From Haemophilus quentini (GTDB lineage Bacteria; Pseudomonadota; Gammaproteobacteria; Enterobacterales; Pasteurellaceae): a DNA stretch of 61,478 nt. Shown here one piece after another: positions 38,914 through 48,424 of the stretch (position 1 is the stretch's first letter; each line of letters opens with the position of its first letter). The notes under the pieces are model-generated. The model had not been told where the DNA came from and searched no databases. It saw nothing but the letters and a program-made list of their open reading frames with translations. Both the position numbers and the translations under genes were made by a program. Location: assembly GCA_001752465.1 (NCBI GenBank), contig MDJB01000004.1:1-61478 (forward strand), written 5' to 3'.

Positions 38914-40208
38914 TGGATCTTTTTTCATTATTCCAAGCACAAATCCCAACCACCGCAAATAAGCTTCTCATCGCTTTTAGCGGTGGTTTGGATTCCACTG
39001 CACTGCTTTCTTTAGTTAAAAAACTCAGCGAAAAACGACCGCACTTAAGCCTGCGAGCTATTCATATCCATCACGGATTAAGCCCGAATGCGGATGCTTG
39101 GACGGCTCATTGCCAACAACTCTGTGAACAATTTGCGATTCCACTTATTATTGAAAAAGTTAAAGTGGAAATGCATGATGGTATTGAGGCTGGTGCAAGA
39201 GAAGCCCGTTATCAGACCATTTCAACACATATTCAACCTGACGAATATCTGGTTACTGCACATCATTTGAATGATCAAACTGAAACCTTTTTCCTCGCAT
39301 TAAAACGAGGCGCAGGATTACAGGGTTTGGGTGCTATGCAAAAAGAAAGCCAATTATTCGGGATGCCTATTCTGCGTCCACTCCTTTCTTTTAGCCGAAG
39401 TGAATTAGAAGATTACGTTCAGCAAGAAAATTTGTCTTGGGTCGAAGACGAAAGCAATCAAGATAATCATTATGATCGTAATTTCTTACGCAACCAAATT
39501 TTGCCTGAATTACGCCAACGCTGGGGGCATTTTGATCATGCTGTTCAGCGTGCCGCACAACATTGTTTTGAGCAACAGCAACTGATTAATGAATTATTGC
39601 AGACCTACTTTAAACAGCATATTTTTGAGGATCCAAAACAGTTTTCGCTCCTAAACTTTCTAGACTATTCATCGCAAAAACAAACTGCACTTTTGCGAAT
39701 GTGGCTGGCTAAAAATCAGATTGCCATGCCAACGCAGATTCAATTAATGCATATTATTGATGATGTTATTCAGGCTAAAGCGGATGCCTCCCCACAATTT
39801 CAACTTGGGGAACATATTATTCGCCGTTATCAACAATGTCTCTATTTAACGGGGAAATTTGCTGATTTGTCGCAAACTTGTCTTGATATGCCGTTAAATC
39901 AACATATTACCTTGCCTGATAACCTTGGAACAATTTGTGCGGCCCACAATGCGACAGGCATTTTAGTCAATTGGAACGAAAAACGGGTTCAACTTGCCAA
40001 TACACAAGATCCAATTCAAATACGATTTGCTTATACTGGCAAAGTTAAACGTCAACATAATCGCCCTAGCGAAACCATGAAAAAAATCTGGCAAGAGCTC
40101 GGCGTTCCACCTTGGCAACGAAATCGTATTCCACTCATTTTTTATGGTGAGACTTTACAAAGTGCGGTAGGTTTTTTCCGTATTTTTCATGAAAAAATGG
40201 AGGTATAA
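38913..40208 (+). CDS. tilS: tRNA(Ile)-lysidine synthetase TilS
   Basis: This 431-residue N-type ATP pyrophosphatase has the PP-loop SGGLDSTAL and the family segments HIHHGLSPNADAW, AHHLNDQTETFFLALKRGAG, and C-terminal TilS domains (about 250-430, including PSETMKKIWQELGVPPWQRNR). It converts C34 of tRNA-Ile(CAU) to lysidine, which is essential for AUA decoding. It starts on the pdxY stop. Confidence 0.97.
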   Translation: MDLFSLFQAQIPTTANKLLIAFSGGLDSTALLSLVKKLSEKRPHLSLRAIHIHHGLSPNADAWTAHCQQLCEQFAIPLIIEKVKVEMHDGIEAGAREARYQTISTHIQPDEYLVTAHHLNDQTETFFLALKRGAGLQGLGAMQKESQLFGMPILRPLLSFSRSELEDYVQQENLSWVEDESNQDNHYDRNFLRNQILPELRQRWGHFDHAVQRAAQHCFEQQQLINELLQTYFKQHIFEDPKQFSLLNFLDYSSQKQTALLRMWLAKNQIAMPTQIQLMHIIDDVIQAKADASPQFQLGEHIIRRYQQCLYLTGKFADLSQTCLDMPLNQHITLPDNLGTICAAHNATGILVNWNEKRVQLANTQDPIQIRFAYTGKVKRQHNRPSETMKKIWQELGVPPWQRNRIPLIFYGETLQSAVGFFRIFHEKMEV

Positions 40209-40288
40209 AAATTCATTTAAAAATGATCCCATTTTCATAATCAAATCTGATAAAATGCTACCATTTACAATCTTAATCGGAAAAGTCT

Positions 40289-40906
40289 ATGTTTGATTCT
40301 CTTATCGTGCAATTTGTCGTACTTTGGGCAGTTATCGATCCTATCGGTTCTATACCAGTTTACCTTTCGAAAACTATTGGTTTTTCATTAGAAGAGCGCC
40401 GTAAAATTGTGCGTAATGCCATTGTGATTTCAGCAGGCATTTTGCTTTTCTTTTTAATTGGTGGACAAATTCTTTTTGAAGCTATGCAAGTGCCCCTTCC
40501 CGCATTCCAAATTGCTGGTGGTTTGGTGCTTTTCTTATTTGCCTTAACTATGATTTTTGGTGACAGTAAGCCTGAACAAGAAATGAAAATAAAAGCAAAC
40601 ATTACTGAAATTGCTGTTTATCCCCTCGCAGTACCTTCTATTGCCTCGCCAGGTGCAATGATGGCAATCGTACTTTTAACTGATAATCATCGTTTTAATC
40701 TTACCGAGCAAATCATCACTGGTGGCATTATGCTAATCGTGCTGCTCATTACCTACTTCTTGCTCCTTGCGGCAAATCGCATTCAACATATTATTGGAAA
40801 CGCTGGAGCCGCAATCATTAGCCGTGTGATGGGATTAATATTGGCAACAGTGGCCGTAAATAATATATTAGTCGGATTAAAAGATTTCTTCATACAAGTT
40901 GCGTAA
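40289..40906 (+). CDS. MarC-family inner membrane protein (YhgN-like)
   Basis: This 205-residue protein has six predicted helices with the family pattern WAVIDPIGSIPVYLS near the N-terminus and VPSIASPGAMMAIVL in the middle. MarC/YhgN proteins have no agreed function despite the historical link with multiple antibiotic resistance. TCGGAAAAG serves as Shine-Dalgarno. It converges with mutH across a shared terminator. Confidence 0.85.
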   Translation: MFDSLIVQFVVLWAVIDPIGSIPVYLSKTIGFSLEERRKIVRNAIVISAGILLFFLIGGQILFEAMQVPLPAFQIAGGLVLFLFALTMIFGDSKPEQEMKIKANITEIAVYPLAVPSIASPGAMMAIVLLTDNHRFNLTEQIITGGIMLIVLLITYFLLLAANRIQHIIGNAGAAIISRVMGLILATVAVNNILVGLKDFFIQVA

Positions 40907-40910
40907 AATA

Positions 40911-40938
40911 AAATGGGGGATTATTCACCCATTTTTAT
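40911..40938. terminator. bidirectional terminator between marC-family gene and mutH
   Basis: AAAATGGG and CCCATTTT flank a 10-nt loop. The stem overlaps the last codons of mutH. Confidence 0.7.
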
Positions 40939-41596
40939 TATCTAGAAACGCCTTCAAAATACCTGCAGTAAACTCTTTCCGTAAATAAAAGCCCAGTGGC
41001 AAGGTATCAATCACTTCCCCATTTTTACCAATGCCTTTCGTAATAGCTTTACTGTTTGCGCCTTTAGGGCGCAGTTGCATGGCTTCACCAATACGCGCCG
41101 TAATCTGATCTAACTTTCCGAGCACAATATAATCCATCAACTCTTCCCAATCTTGGCGTAATTGATGTTCTTGTTCAGTCGAAGGTTGCCATAAGATAGG
41201 TTGGCCAATATGGCGCTCACGCAAAGGAATGTCTCGACTGCCCTCAATGGGAATCCACAAGACTTTCGATAATTTATGACGAACGTGTGAATTTTCCCAA
41301 TTTACCCCTGAGTTTTGCACCAAGGGCGCAAGGCTCACAAACGTGGTTTCCAACGGAAAACCTTCGGCATTGATGGGTAAGGTTTTTAATTCAATGCCTA
41401 AATGGGAAAAGTCCTGCTCTGCTTTACTGCCGGCAGTCGCCCCCAGAGCGGTTTCAAGCAACATTCCAACCCAACCTTTATCGCGTTTTAAATCTGGTGG
41501 AGCGGGAATATTTAACTCATCTGCAAGTTCGCCAAAGGTTAACCCCGCAATAGATTGTGCTTTTTCTAATAAGGCTTGTTCGGTTTGTGGGATCAT
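40925..41596 (-). CDS. mutH: DNA mismatch repair endonuclease MutH
   Basis: This 223-residue type II restriction-fold endonuclease has the catalytic D...ExK set in [15 protein letters not shown] and the conserved start region [10 protein letters not shown]. It nicks the unmethylated strand at hemimethylated GATC after MutS-MutL activation. The start overlaps the ogt stop by four nt (ATGA), so the two repair genes are coupled. Confidence 0.97.
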   Translation of the reverse strand: MIPQTEQALLEKAQSIAGLTFGELADELNIPAPPDLKRDKGWVGMLLETALGATAGSKAEQDFSHLGIELKTLPINAEGFPLETTFVSLAPLVQNSGVNWENSHVRHKLSKVLWIPIEGSRDIPLRERHIGQPILWQPSTEQEHQLRQDWEELMDYIVLGKLDQITARIGEAMQLRPKGANSKAITKGIGKNGEVIDTLPLGFYLRKEFTAGILKAFLDNKNG

Positions 41597-42132
41597 TCGT
41601 GATATTTCTTAAAAAAGCGAGGCTTAGTGTTTTCAGTGCCTTTATCAATATAGGGAATTTTCTCTAGCTGTAATAAAAAACGTTTTGCCTCTAAGCCACC
41701 ACCAAAACCAGTTAAAGTACAATCTTTGCCTAAAATACGGTGACAAGGAATAATAATACTAATCGGATTACTCCCTACCGCACCTCCCACTGCACGAACA
41801 GCTTTAGGATTATTAATCCGTAACGCCAGCTCACCATAACTTGAAAGCTCGCCATAATCAATTTCACGCAAGGCTTGCCAAATTGCTTGTTGAAAAACTG
41901 TGCCTTCTGGCTTTAAGGGAATGTCTGAAAAACGCTCAACTTCGCCATTAAAATATCGTTCAAAAGCCAACCGCACTTTTTGAAAAACAGGCAATTCATC
42001 TTGCTTGAGCCATTTGGGATTAGGCTCATATTGCTCTTTTTCAAAATCAATATGTGTAATATTTTCGCCATCAGATAAAATCAAAAGTTGTCCGACTGGC
42101 GAGGGGTAATAAGTGTAATAAAGTGCGGTCAT
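41593..42132 (-). CDS. ogt: methylated-DNA--protein-cysteine methyltransferase
   Basis: This 179-residue suicide repair protein has active-site motif IIPCHRILG, the helix-turn-helix segment [18 protein letters not shown] and [13 protein letters not shown]. It removes alkyl groups from O6-guanine and O4-thymine. The start [12 protein letters not shown] follows AAGGCGAAA; an in-frame ATG 11 codons earlier is disfavoured. It is followed by mutH, giving a small DNA-repair operon. Confidence 0.95.
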   Translation of the reverse strand: MTALYYTYYPSPVGQLLILSDGENITHIDFEKEQYEPNPKWLKQDELPVFQKVRLAFERYFNGEVERFSDIPLKPEGTVFQQAIWQALREIDYGELSSYGELALRINNPKAVRAVGGAVGSNPISIIIPCHRILGKDCTLTGFGGGLEAKRFLLQLEKIPYIDKGTENTKPRFFKKYHE

Positions 42133-42156
42133 TTTTCGCCTTGTTTTTATAAAAGA

Positions 42157-42185
42157 AAAGCACACTTCGTGTGGGAGTGTGCTTT
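42157..42185 (-). terminator. terminator after ompP1/fadL
   Basis: AAAGCACAC and GTGTGCTTT form a stem with TTTT on the minus-strand side. It lies between the fadL stop and the ogt promoter. Confidence 0.75.
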
Positions 42186-42208
42186 ATTATGCTAAATTTT
42201 TTAACGGA

Positions 42209-43525
42209 TTAGAAACTATAATTTAAGTTTAAGCCGTAAAGATTTGCATGTGCTTGAGAAGTATAATTTGCGGTTTCTGTAAATACAGCTGAGCTCCCAA
42301 GAGGAATCTTTTGTTCTTCTTTAAAGTGAACCTTTTTGCCTTTTAAGTAAGCATAGCCAAGATCAACAGATAAATTCGGGGTGAATTTATAAGTTGCCCC
42401 TAAGCTATACCACATACGATCGGTATCTGGAATTGCAGCACTACGGTGATGACGAGATGCGGCTTGATCGTAAGCAATACCCGCACGTAAGGTCAATTTT
42501 TCATCAAGATTATAACTTGCCCCTAATGCAATACGTGAATTGTTACTATATTGTAACTCTTTATCAAATGCTACTTGACCATCTTCGAAGCTAGCATGTA
42601 ATCGGTTTAAGCGACTCCAATGGGTGTATTTATAACTATAATGCACCGCAAATTTGTCGGTTAATTGATGGAAACCTGAAAATTCTACATAATCTGGTAA
42701 TTTAAGAGCCAAACTACCTTTTTTAACAATAGGCTTAGGAGATGAAAAACGGCTTGCCGTACGGTCAGTAAAATCAATATCTACTTTGGAATGATAGGCT
42801 AAACCAATTCGGTTACGTTCATTAAATTGATACATCACGCCTGCATTCCAACCGAATCCCCATGTAGCTTTATCTTGTAATTGTAGAAATTCTTTATCTG
42901 GGGTTATTACTCCTACTGCATGCCAAGCTCCTCCTACAGGTTGATTGGTACTTAAAATTCCTGCTCGACGATCAAGTTTAGCTCTCGCATAAATTGCGTT
43001 TATCCCAAATCCCAAACTAAAGCCTTCAGTAACACGATAAGCACTACTTAAATTCAAGTTAAGAGTAGAAAGATCAGTAGTGCTAGCTAGCATTCCCGCA
43101 GCATAACTATCACCATATTCACTCTTTAAACCAAAATTCACATTCATCCCTGCACCCATGGCCCATTTATCATTCACAGGCGCAACAAAATATAAATTAG
43201 GTACAAAAGCACCAGGTACAACATGACGCTTTGAAGCTGAATCACTAGCAGTATTTGAACCCGCTGTAAGTTTCACATCACCATTCATATTAATTCTAGA
43301 ATCAACATAAACGCCACCTGTGGAAAACTGTGCAGTTTTAAATAAGCTCATCAAAGCTGGATTAGTTGCTACTACTGATGCATTATCTGCAATCGCCGCT
43401 TCACCCGCATACGCGCGACCAAGCCCAGAAGTAGAAACTTCCGCTAATTGGAAAGCCGCTGCATTTGCGCCACCTGCAGCCAATAACATTGCAGTTGCTA
43501 AAACAGATTGATTAAATTTTTTCAT
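42209..43525 (-). CDS. ompP1: outer membrane protein P1 (FadL family)
   Basis: This 438-residue outer-membrane beta-barrel has signal peptide MKKFNQSVLATAMLLAAGGANA, an N-terminal hatch with the FadL motif FQLAEVSTSGLGRAYAGEAA and NPALMSLF, and alternating beta-strands up to a terminal Phe (LNLNYSF). FadL proteins import long-chain fatty acids. In H. influenzae P1 is also an adhesin with strain-variable loops (variable-looking segments near 95-110 and 215-235). AAAGG precedes the chosen ATG. An upstream FadR-like half-site is noted separately. Confidence 0.95.
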   Translation of the reverse strand: MKKFNQSVLATAMLLAAGGANAAAFQLAEVSTSGLGRAYAGEAAIADNASVVATNPALMSLFKTAQFSTGGVYVDSRINMNGDVKLTAGSNTASDSASKRHVVPGAFVPNLYFVAPVNDKWAMGAGMNVNFGLKSEYGDSYAAGMLASTTDLSTLNLNLSSAYRVTEGFSLGFGINAIYARAKLDRRAGILSTNQPVGGAWHAVGVITPDKEFLQLQDKATWGFGWNAGVMYQFNERNRIGLAYHSKVDIDFTDRTASRFSSPKPIVKKGSLALKLPDYVEFSGFHQLTDKFAVHYSYKYTHWSRLNRLHASFEDGQVAFDKELQYSNNSRIALGASYNLDEKLTLRAGIAYDQAASRHHRSAAIPDTDRMWYSLGATYKFTPNLSVDLGYAYLKGKKVHFKEEQKIPLGSSAVFTETANYTSQAHANLYGLNLNYSF

Positions 43526-43606
43526 TTGGGAACCTTTGTTATTAATAAAAACTTGATCAATTCTAAAACTCGATGTTATTGATCGCAAGTCCATTTCCTT
43601 ATTTTC

Positions 43607-43625
43607 ACCAGAACTCCGACCAGCT
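43607..43625 (-). promoter_or_regulatory. possible FadR operator upstream of fadL
   Basis: On the minus strand AGCTGGTCGGAGTT matches the left half of the FadR consensus (ANCTGGTCNGA) while the right half is degenerate. It lies about 80-100 bp upstream of the start codon. FadR control of fadL is known in related bacteria. Confidence 0.35.
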
Positions 43626-43732
43626 AGCGGGAACTTTTTACATTTAATGGACTATTTTTGTTCAATTTTTGTCATTTATGGAGAAAAAGAAAAATGATAA
43701 AATGCGCAAAAATATTCATATAAGGAAAAAAA

Positions 43733-44020
43733 ATGACCGTAAAATGCAAAGCAGAAGAATCCTCAACTTGTAGCTGTGTTGATGTAGGCACGATTATTGA
43801 TGGCTCTGAGTGTAGCGTAGAAGTACATCAATTTTATAGCACTGAAGCTGATGCAAATGCAGCGCTTGAACGATTAACGAAGAAAGCACGCAATACAGAA
43901 AGCGATCCTTGCGAAATTAAAAGCGAAATCGTGGCAGTTGAAAACGGCGTTCAATTAAATGCCTCTTTCACTTTTAGTTGCCAAGCAGAAGCGATGATTT
44001 TTGAGCTGGCGAATCGTTAA
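43733..44020 (+). CDS. yfcZ: YfcZ/YiiS-family protein (DUF406)
   Basis: This 95-residue soluble acidic protein has a cysteine-rich start (KCKAEESSTCSCVDVGTIID), the family signature, and a conserved C-terminus (FTFSCQAEAMIFELANR). The function is unknown. The fadL-yfcZ neighbourhood is also seen in E. coli. AAGGAAAAAA precedes the ATG. An inverted USS terminator follows. Confidence 0.85.
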   Translation: MTVKCKAEESSTCSCVDVGTIIDGSECSVEVHQFYSTEADANAALERLTKKARNTESDPCEIKSEIVAVENGVQLNASFTFSCQAEAMIFELANR

Positions 44021-44036
44021 AAACAATGTCAAACTC

Positions 44037-44069
44037 GACCGCACTTTTTCTAAAGTGCGGTCTTTTTTT
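44037..44069 (+). terminator. inverted USS terminator
   Basis: GACCGCACTTT pairs with AAAGTGCGGTC and is followed by seven T, after the YfcZ-family gene. Both arms are intact USS cores. Confidence 0.9.
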
Positions 44070-44084
44070 ATCTCAAAATTTAAA

Positions 44085-44100
44085 TCGCAAACGTTTGCTT
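44085..44100. promoter_or_regulatory. PurR operator of purM
   Basis: TCGCAAACGTTTGCTT contains the palindrome GCAAACGTTTGC that matches the PurR consensus, 59 bp upstream of the purM start. This implies purine-dependent repression. Confidence 0.85.
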
Positions 44101-44158
44101 AAACTGTTAAAATAAATCGCAATTTATTTTTCAATACTTATCGATATAGGAAAACACT

Positions 44159-45196
44159 GTGAGCAAACAATCATTAAGCTATAAAGATGCTGGAGTTGAC
44201 ATTAATGCTGGCAATGCCTTGGTTGAACGAATTAAACCTGAAGTGAAACGTATCACTCGTGCAGAAGTGATCGGGGGATTAGGTGGATTTGGCGCCTTAT
44301 GTGCGATACCAAGCAAATATAAAGAGCCTATTTTAGTATCGGGCACCGATGGAGTTGGCACGAAATTACGCTTAGCCATTGATTTAAAAAAACACGATAC
44401 CATTGGCATTGATTTAGTTGCTATGTGTGTAAATGATTTAGTCGTTCAAGGTGCTGAACCACTGTTTTTCTTAGATTATTATGCAACAGGAAAACTAGAT
44501 GTTGATGTAGCTGCTGATGTTGTAAAAGGGATTGCTGATGGTTGTGTGCAATCAGGTTGTGCATTAGTGGGTGGCGAAACAGCAGAAATGCCAGGAATGT
44601 ATCATGCAGGCGATTATGATTTAGCCGGATTTTGTGTAGGCGTTGTAGAGAAATCTGAAATTATTGATGGTAGCCGTGTAAAAAATGGCGATGCATTAAT
44701 TGCCTTAGGTTCCAGTGGCCCACATTCAAACGGTTATTCTTTAGTTCGTAAAGTGATTGATGTCGCGGGCGTTAATCCTGCAACAGAACTGCTTGATAAT
44801 AAACCATTAAGCGAATATGTACTTGCGCCAACAAAAATCTATGTCAAATCCGTGTTAGCACTTATTAAGCAAGCCGATGTACATGCGATTGCGCATTTAA
44901 CAGGCGGCGGGTTCTGGGAAAACATTCCGAGAGTCTTGCCTAAAAACACCAAAGCAGTAATTGATGAAAAAAGCTGGAAATGGCCTTCCGTGTTTAATTG
45001 GTTACAAGAAAAAGGCAATATCGACACATATGAAATGTACCGAGCCTTCAATTGTGGTGTAGGCATGATAATTGCACTTCCTCAAGAGCAAGTCGAGACT
45101 GCATTAGCGATCTTAAAACAAGCAGGTGAGAATGCATGGTTAATCGGGCATATTGAACACGCTGAAGACGATGCAGAACAAGTTGTGATTGCGTAA
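44159..45196 (+). CDS. purM: phosphoribosylformylglycinamidine cyclo-ligase
   Basis: This 345-residue enzyme of the PurM/SelD fold starts with GTG (ATAGGAAAA upstream). Conserved motifs are [34 protein letters not shown] and [12 protein letters not shown]. It makes AIR in purine synthesis. A PurR box lies upstream. Unlike E. coli, purN does not follow: the next gene is a convergent cpdA behind a hairpin and an inverted USS pair. Confidence 0.97.
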   Translation: MSKQSLSYKDAGVDINAGNALVERIKPEVKRITRAEVIGGLGGFGALCAIPSKYKEPILVSGTDGVGTKLRLAIDLKKHDTIGIDLVAMCVNDLVVQGAEPLFFLDYYATGKLDVDVAADVVKGIADGCVQSGCALVGGETAEMPGMYHAGDYDLAGFCVGVVEKSEIIDGSRVKNGDALIALGSSGPHSNGYSLVRKVIDVAGVNPATELLDNKPLSEYVLAPTKIYVKSVLALIKQADVHAIAHLTGGGFWENIPRVLPKNTKAVIDEKSWKWPSVFNWLQEKGNIDTYEMYRAFNCGVGMIIALPQEQVETALAILKQAGENAWLIGHIEHAEDDAEQVVIA

Positions 45197-45252
45197 TAAA
45201 ATCATAAAAAAATGGTACACATTTACTGATGCGTACCATTTCTAACTGGAAA

Positions 45253-45280
45253 AAAGTGCGGTGAATTTTCACCGCACTTT
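45253..45280. terminator. inverted USS terminator between purM and cpdA
   Basis: AAAGTGCGGTGAA and TTCACCGCACTTT are perfect inverse complements between converging genes. A second hairpin (AAATGGTAC/GTACCATTT, 45211-45241) precedes it. Confidence 0.8.
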
Positions 45281-45287
45281 ATTTTCA

Positions 45288-46112
45288 TTAATACCCTTCT
45301 TCTTGCATATTCGGCAAAAATTTCGCTTGCTGAATTCGCTTTACTTCCGTACAAATTGAACCATCTGAATGTAGCTCAATTTCACGCCAACCTGGCTGTA
45401 ACGTATCAAGAGAAAAATACTGGCAATCAGGTTTAAATTGAATACAAGTCGCTGGCGTTGCCATCACTTGATAACCATTCCATTCACTGTTTACTTCTTG
45501 ATGAATATGCCCATATAAAATAGCTTTCACATTGGTGAAAGGCGCAAGCACTTCTGCCAATTCATGAGAATTACGAAGGTTATGTTGATCAAGCCATGCG
45601 GAATTAGTTGGTAATAAATGATGGTGTAATACAACCAACGTATAGCGTTCAGGATTTTTTTCTAAGGTTTCTTTTAATAAATCGAGTTGATGCTGGCTTA
45701 GCTGCCCATGCGGCACACCATAAACTTGGCTATCTAACAATAAAGCTTGCCAATGTTCGCCTAGTAGAAGATGTTTTGCCCCATCCATTGGCAACTGATT
45801 TAAGAATTCCTCCATTTTAGGCTGAAAATCGTGATTTCCCGGAATCCAAAACACAGGTTTATTGAAAGGTTTCATCATTTCTACAAAACGAGTGTAACCT
45901 TCATCACTACTATCCTGCACAAGATCGCCTGTAGCAAGGATCACATCAAACTCATGATTTTCTTGCTGAATTTCCTTTAATACTTGAGCAAAACTTGCTT
46001 GTGTATTTACCCCTAATAATTCCGCACTTTCATCTTTAAATAAATGGGGATCCGTAATTTGTAATAACTTAATAACAGGCTTTTCCGCCTGATAAACAAA
46101 CGTATTTTTCAT
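45288..46112 (-). CDS. cpdA: 3',5'-cyclic-AMP phosphodiesterase CpdA
   Basis: This 274-residue class III metallophosphoesterase has a complete set of metal-binding motifs: ITDPHLF, ATGDLVQD, PGNHDFQ, VVLHHHLLP and LYGHIHQE. It hydrolyses cAMP and so tunes CRP-dependent control, including competence in Haemophilus. It follows nudF by 9 nt, an arrangement shared with E. coli. Confidence 0.96.
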   Translation of the reverse strand: MKNTFVYQAEKPVIKLLQITDPHLFKDESAELLGVNTQASFAQVLKEIQQENHEFDVILATGDLVQDSSDEGYTRFVEMMKPFNKPVFWIPGNHDFQPKMEEFLNQLPMDGAKHLLLGEHWQALLLDSQVYGVPHGQLSQHQLDLLKETLEKNPERYTLVVLHHHLLPTNSAWLDQHNLRNSHELAEVLAPFTNVKAILYGHIHQEVNSEWNGYQVMATPATCIQFKPDCQYFSLDTLQPGWREIELHSDGSICTEVKRIQQAKFLPNMQEEGY

Positions 46113-46121
46113 TAATGCCCC

Positions 46122-46754
46122 CTAACTACATTTCCAACTTTGTTGTAACTGAGCATAATTTAATTGAAGCCACTGCAGCCCGATCACTGCAATGCCATTA
46201 TCAATTTTCCCCTCGCACATCCATTGATACGCCTGTTCACGTTTTACTACGTGTACTCGAATGTCTTCATTTTCTTCAGCCAAACCGTGAATACCTTTTG
46301 CTTGTGAACTATCAACCTCACCAGCAAATAAATGAATTCGCTCTACCGTTCCACCTGGACTATCCCACACACTTAAGCAATGCGTTAAATTTTTTACTTG
46401 AATTCCCGCTTCTTCTTCACTCTCACGCAAAGCAACCTCTTCCGGCTTTTCACCTTTTTCCACCATGCCTGCAATTAATTCGAGTAACCAAGGCGAACGA
46501 TGAGATTCTGGATGATAAGCCGCGCCAATACGAACTTGTTCAACTAAAATCACCGAATCTTCTTTTGGATCATAAGCGATGACGGCAGAGGCAGCGCCTT
46601 TAATAAGTAATTCACGCGTTACTACACCGCTTTCACCACCAGCAAAAAGCTTATGTTTAAATTGAATTCGTTTGAGTGTGAAAAAACCTTCATACAAAGT
46701 TTGTTCACCCAATATTTCTATATCTTGTTGGCTAAAGTGTTGAATTTCTGACAT
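46122..46754 (-). CDS. nudF: ADP-ribose pyrophosphatase NudF
   Basis: This 210-residue Nudix hydrolase has a box reading GMVEKGEKPEEVALRESEEE followed by AGI. It cleaves ADP-ribose and possibly ADP-glucose. The start MSEIQHFSQQ follows TTGGAG; a longer in-frame start ten codons upstream is disfavoured. It is first gene of a nudF-cpdA operon. Confidence 0.93.
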   Translation of the reverse strand: MSEIQHFSQQDIEILGEQTLYEGFFTLKRIQFKHKLFAGGESGVVTRELLIKGAASAVIAYDPKEDSVILVEQVRIGAAYHPESHRSPWLLELIAGMVEKGEKPEEVALRESEEEAGIQVKNLTHCLSVWDSPGGTVERIHLFAGEVDSSQAKGIHGLAEENEDIRVHVVKREQAYQWMCEGKIDNGIAVIGLQWLQLNYAQLQQSWKCS

Positions 46755-46950
46755 CTTTTTCTCCAAAACTGCGCGCAAAATCATACGCTTAAAAGACTAC
46801 AAAAAAAATAGAAGGTTTCCACTTTTTGTTGAAAGTTTGAAGTGAGTCACAAAAAAATAAAATGCCATGATTATTTATTCAACAATCACAGCATTCTTTT
46901 TTAGAAGTAAGTGAAACAGTATTTCACTCCATTTTTATAAAATAGGCATC

Positions 46951-48270
46951 CTACAAAACTTTACTCACAATTTTTCCATCAGCCACTTGAGTTGTAATTA
47001 AGTCCCCTTGCTTTACATCTTTCATGCTAACAATGGCTTTACCTTGCGGGTTCTCTGCAATGGAATAACCTCTTGCCAATACCTTCAACGGGCTTAAACC
47101 ATCCAGTTTTCCGCATAACGTTGCCAGTTTATTTTGACGCTCCGTCACTTGGCGATTTACACAAAAATTTAACCGCACTTGTAACTGCTCTAAGCGTTGT
47201 TGATGACGTTGCACTCGATATGACAATGGATTTTGTTTCAAACGAGAAGAAAGTGCGGTGAATTTTTGTTGTGTATTTTCAAACTGACGCAACATAGCAA
47301 GTTGCAAACGATACGTAAGCTGTTCATTTTTCGCTTGTTGAGCACGTAACTGATTCTGCGGATGCTGATTTTGCAATCGTAAGGTTAGCTGTTTCAAACG
47401 CTGGCTTTTTCGCGTAAATAAACGATCAAATGCCATATCTAAACGTTGCTGTTGATGGCGAAGTTGTTGCAATAATTCATCTTGATTACGGCTAACTAAC
47501 TCAGCCGCAGCAGAAGGAGTCGGCGCACGAAGATCTGCAACAAAATCGGCAATCGTCACATCTGTTTCATGTCCTACAGCACTGATAATGGGTAAGGTTG
47601 AACGAAAAATTGCTCTCGCCACTTCTTCTTCATTAAAACACCAAAGATCTTCTAATGAACCTCCACCACGCCCCACAATTAATACATCCACCTCTTGTCG
47701 TGCATTGGCAAGTTCAATCATTTGCACAATTTCTGCGCTCGCCTCTTTGCCTTGTACTGCAGTGGGATAAATGACGACTTTTAAACTTGGATCGCGGCGT
47801 GCCAAAATATGCAAAATATCTTGCAATGCCGCACCTGTAGAAGAAGTTATAATCCCAACCGCTTTACTAAAGTGCGGTAGATTTTTCTTGAGATTTTGAG
47901 CAAACAATCCTTCCGCAGCCAACTTCATTTTTAATGCTTCAAATTGCTGTTGCAACAAACCTTCACCAGCTGGATGCATGGAGTCAACAATAAGCTGATA
48001 ATCACCACGAGGCTCATATAAACTCACATTGGCACGCACAAGCACTTGCATTCCATTTTGCGGACAAAAAGCTACACGCAAATTTTTCATACGAAACATC
48101 GCGCAACGGACCTGTGCATTTTCATCTTTCAGAGTTAAATACCAATGCCCAGACACGGGTTGCGTAAAATTGGAAATTTCACCTGTTAACCAAATTTGGG
48201 AAAAATTGCCCTCTAGCATCTGACGCGCAACAGAATTCAGTTGAGATACGGAATAAATATTGTCTGACAT
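46951..48270 (-). CDS. xseA: exodeoxyribonuclease VII large subunit
   Basis: This 439-residue protein has an N-terminal OB fold ([25 protein letters not shown]), the catalytic domain with [16 protein letters not shown] and [23 protein letters not shown], and a long coiled-coil region (about 280-390) that binds XseB. It degrades single-stranded DNA. No xseB is present in the window. The stop is followed by about 160 bp without a gene before nudF. Confidence 0.97.
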   Translation of the reverse strand: MSDNIYSVSQLNSVARQMLEGNFSQIWLTGEISNFTQPVSGHWYLTLKDENAQVRCAMFRMKNLRVAFCPQNGMQVLVRANVSLYEPRGDYQLIVDSMHPAGEGLLQQQFEALKMKLAAEGLFAQNLKKNLPHFSKAVGIITSSTGAALQDILHILARRDPSLKVVIYPTAVQGKEASAEIVQMIELANARQEVDVLIVGRGGGSLEDLWCFNEEEVARAIFRSTLPIISAVGHETDVTIADFVADLRAPTPSAAAELVSRNQDELLQQLRHQQQRLDMAFDRLFTRKSQRLKQLTLRLQNQHPQNQLRAQQAKNEQLTYRLQLAMLRQFENTQQKFTALSSRLKQNPLSYRVQRHQQRLEQLQVRLNFCVNRQVTERQNKLATLCGKLDGLSPLKVLARGYSIAENPQGKAIVSMKDVKQGDLITTQVADGKIVSKVL

Positions 48271-48298
48271 AGTTTGTTATATCTTAAAGGTTAAAGAT

Positions 48299-48424
48299 AA
48301 TCCCCCTCTTTAGCAAAGAGGGGGGAAGGGGAGATTTGGCAGAAGTAAAATCAACCTCGTAAGTAATTAAACATCGTTATCAAATCTCCCCCATCCCCTC
48401 TTTTCTAAAGAGGGGAGCTTGATT
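48299..48424. repeat. MITE-like nested palindromic element
   Basis: The 126-bp element has ~40-bp imperfect terminal inverted repeats. Each arm is itself a hairpin (CCCCTCTTTAG with CTAAAGAGGGG) followed by a G-rich GGGGAGATTT block. The interior is about 40 bp of AT-rich sequence. It fills the gap between roxA and xseA, and its right end overlaps the roxA stop codon. The architecture suggests a non-autonomous repeat of Pasteurellaceae type. Copies elsewhere cannot be checked here. Confidence 0.7.
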
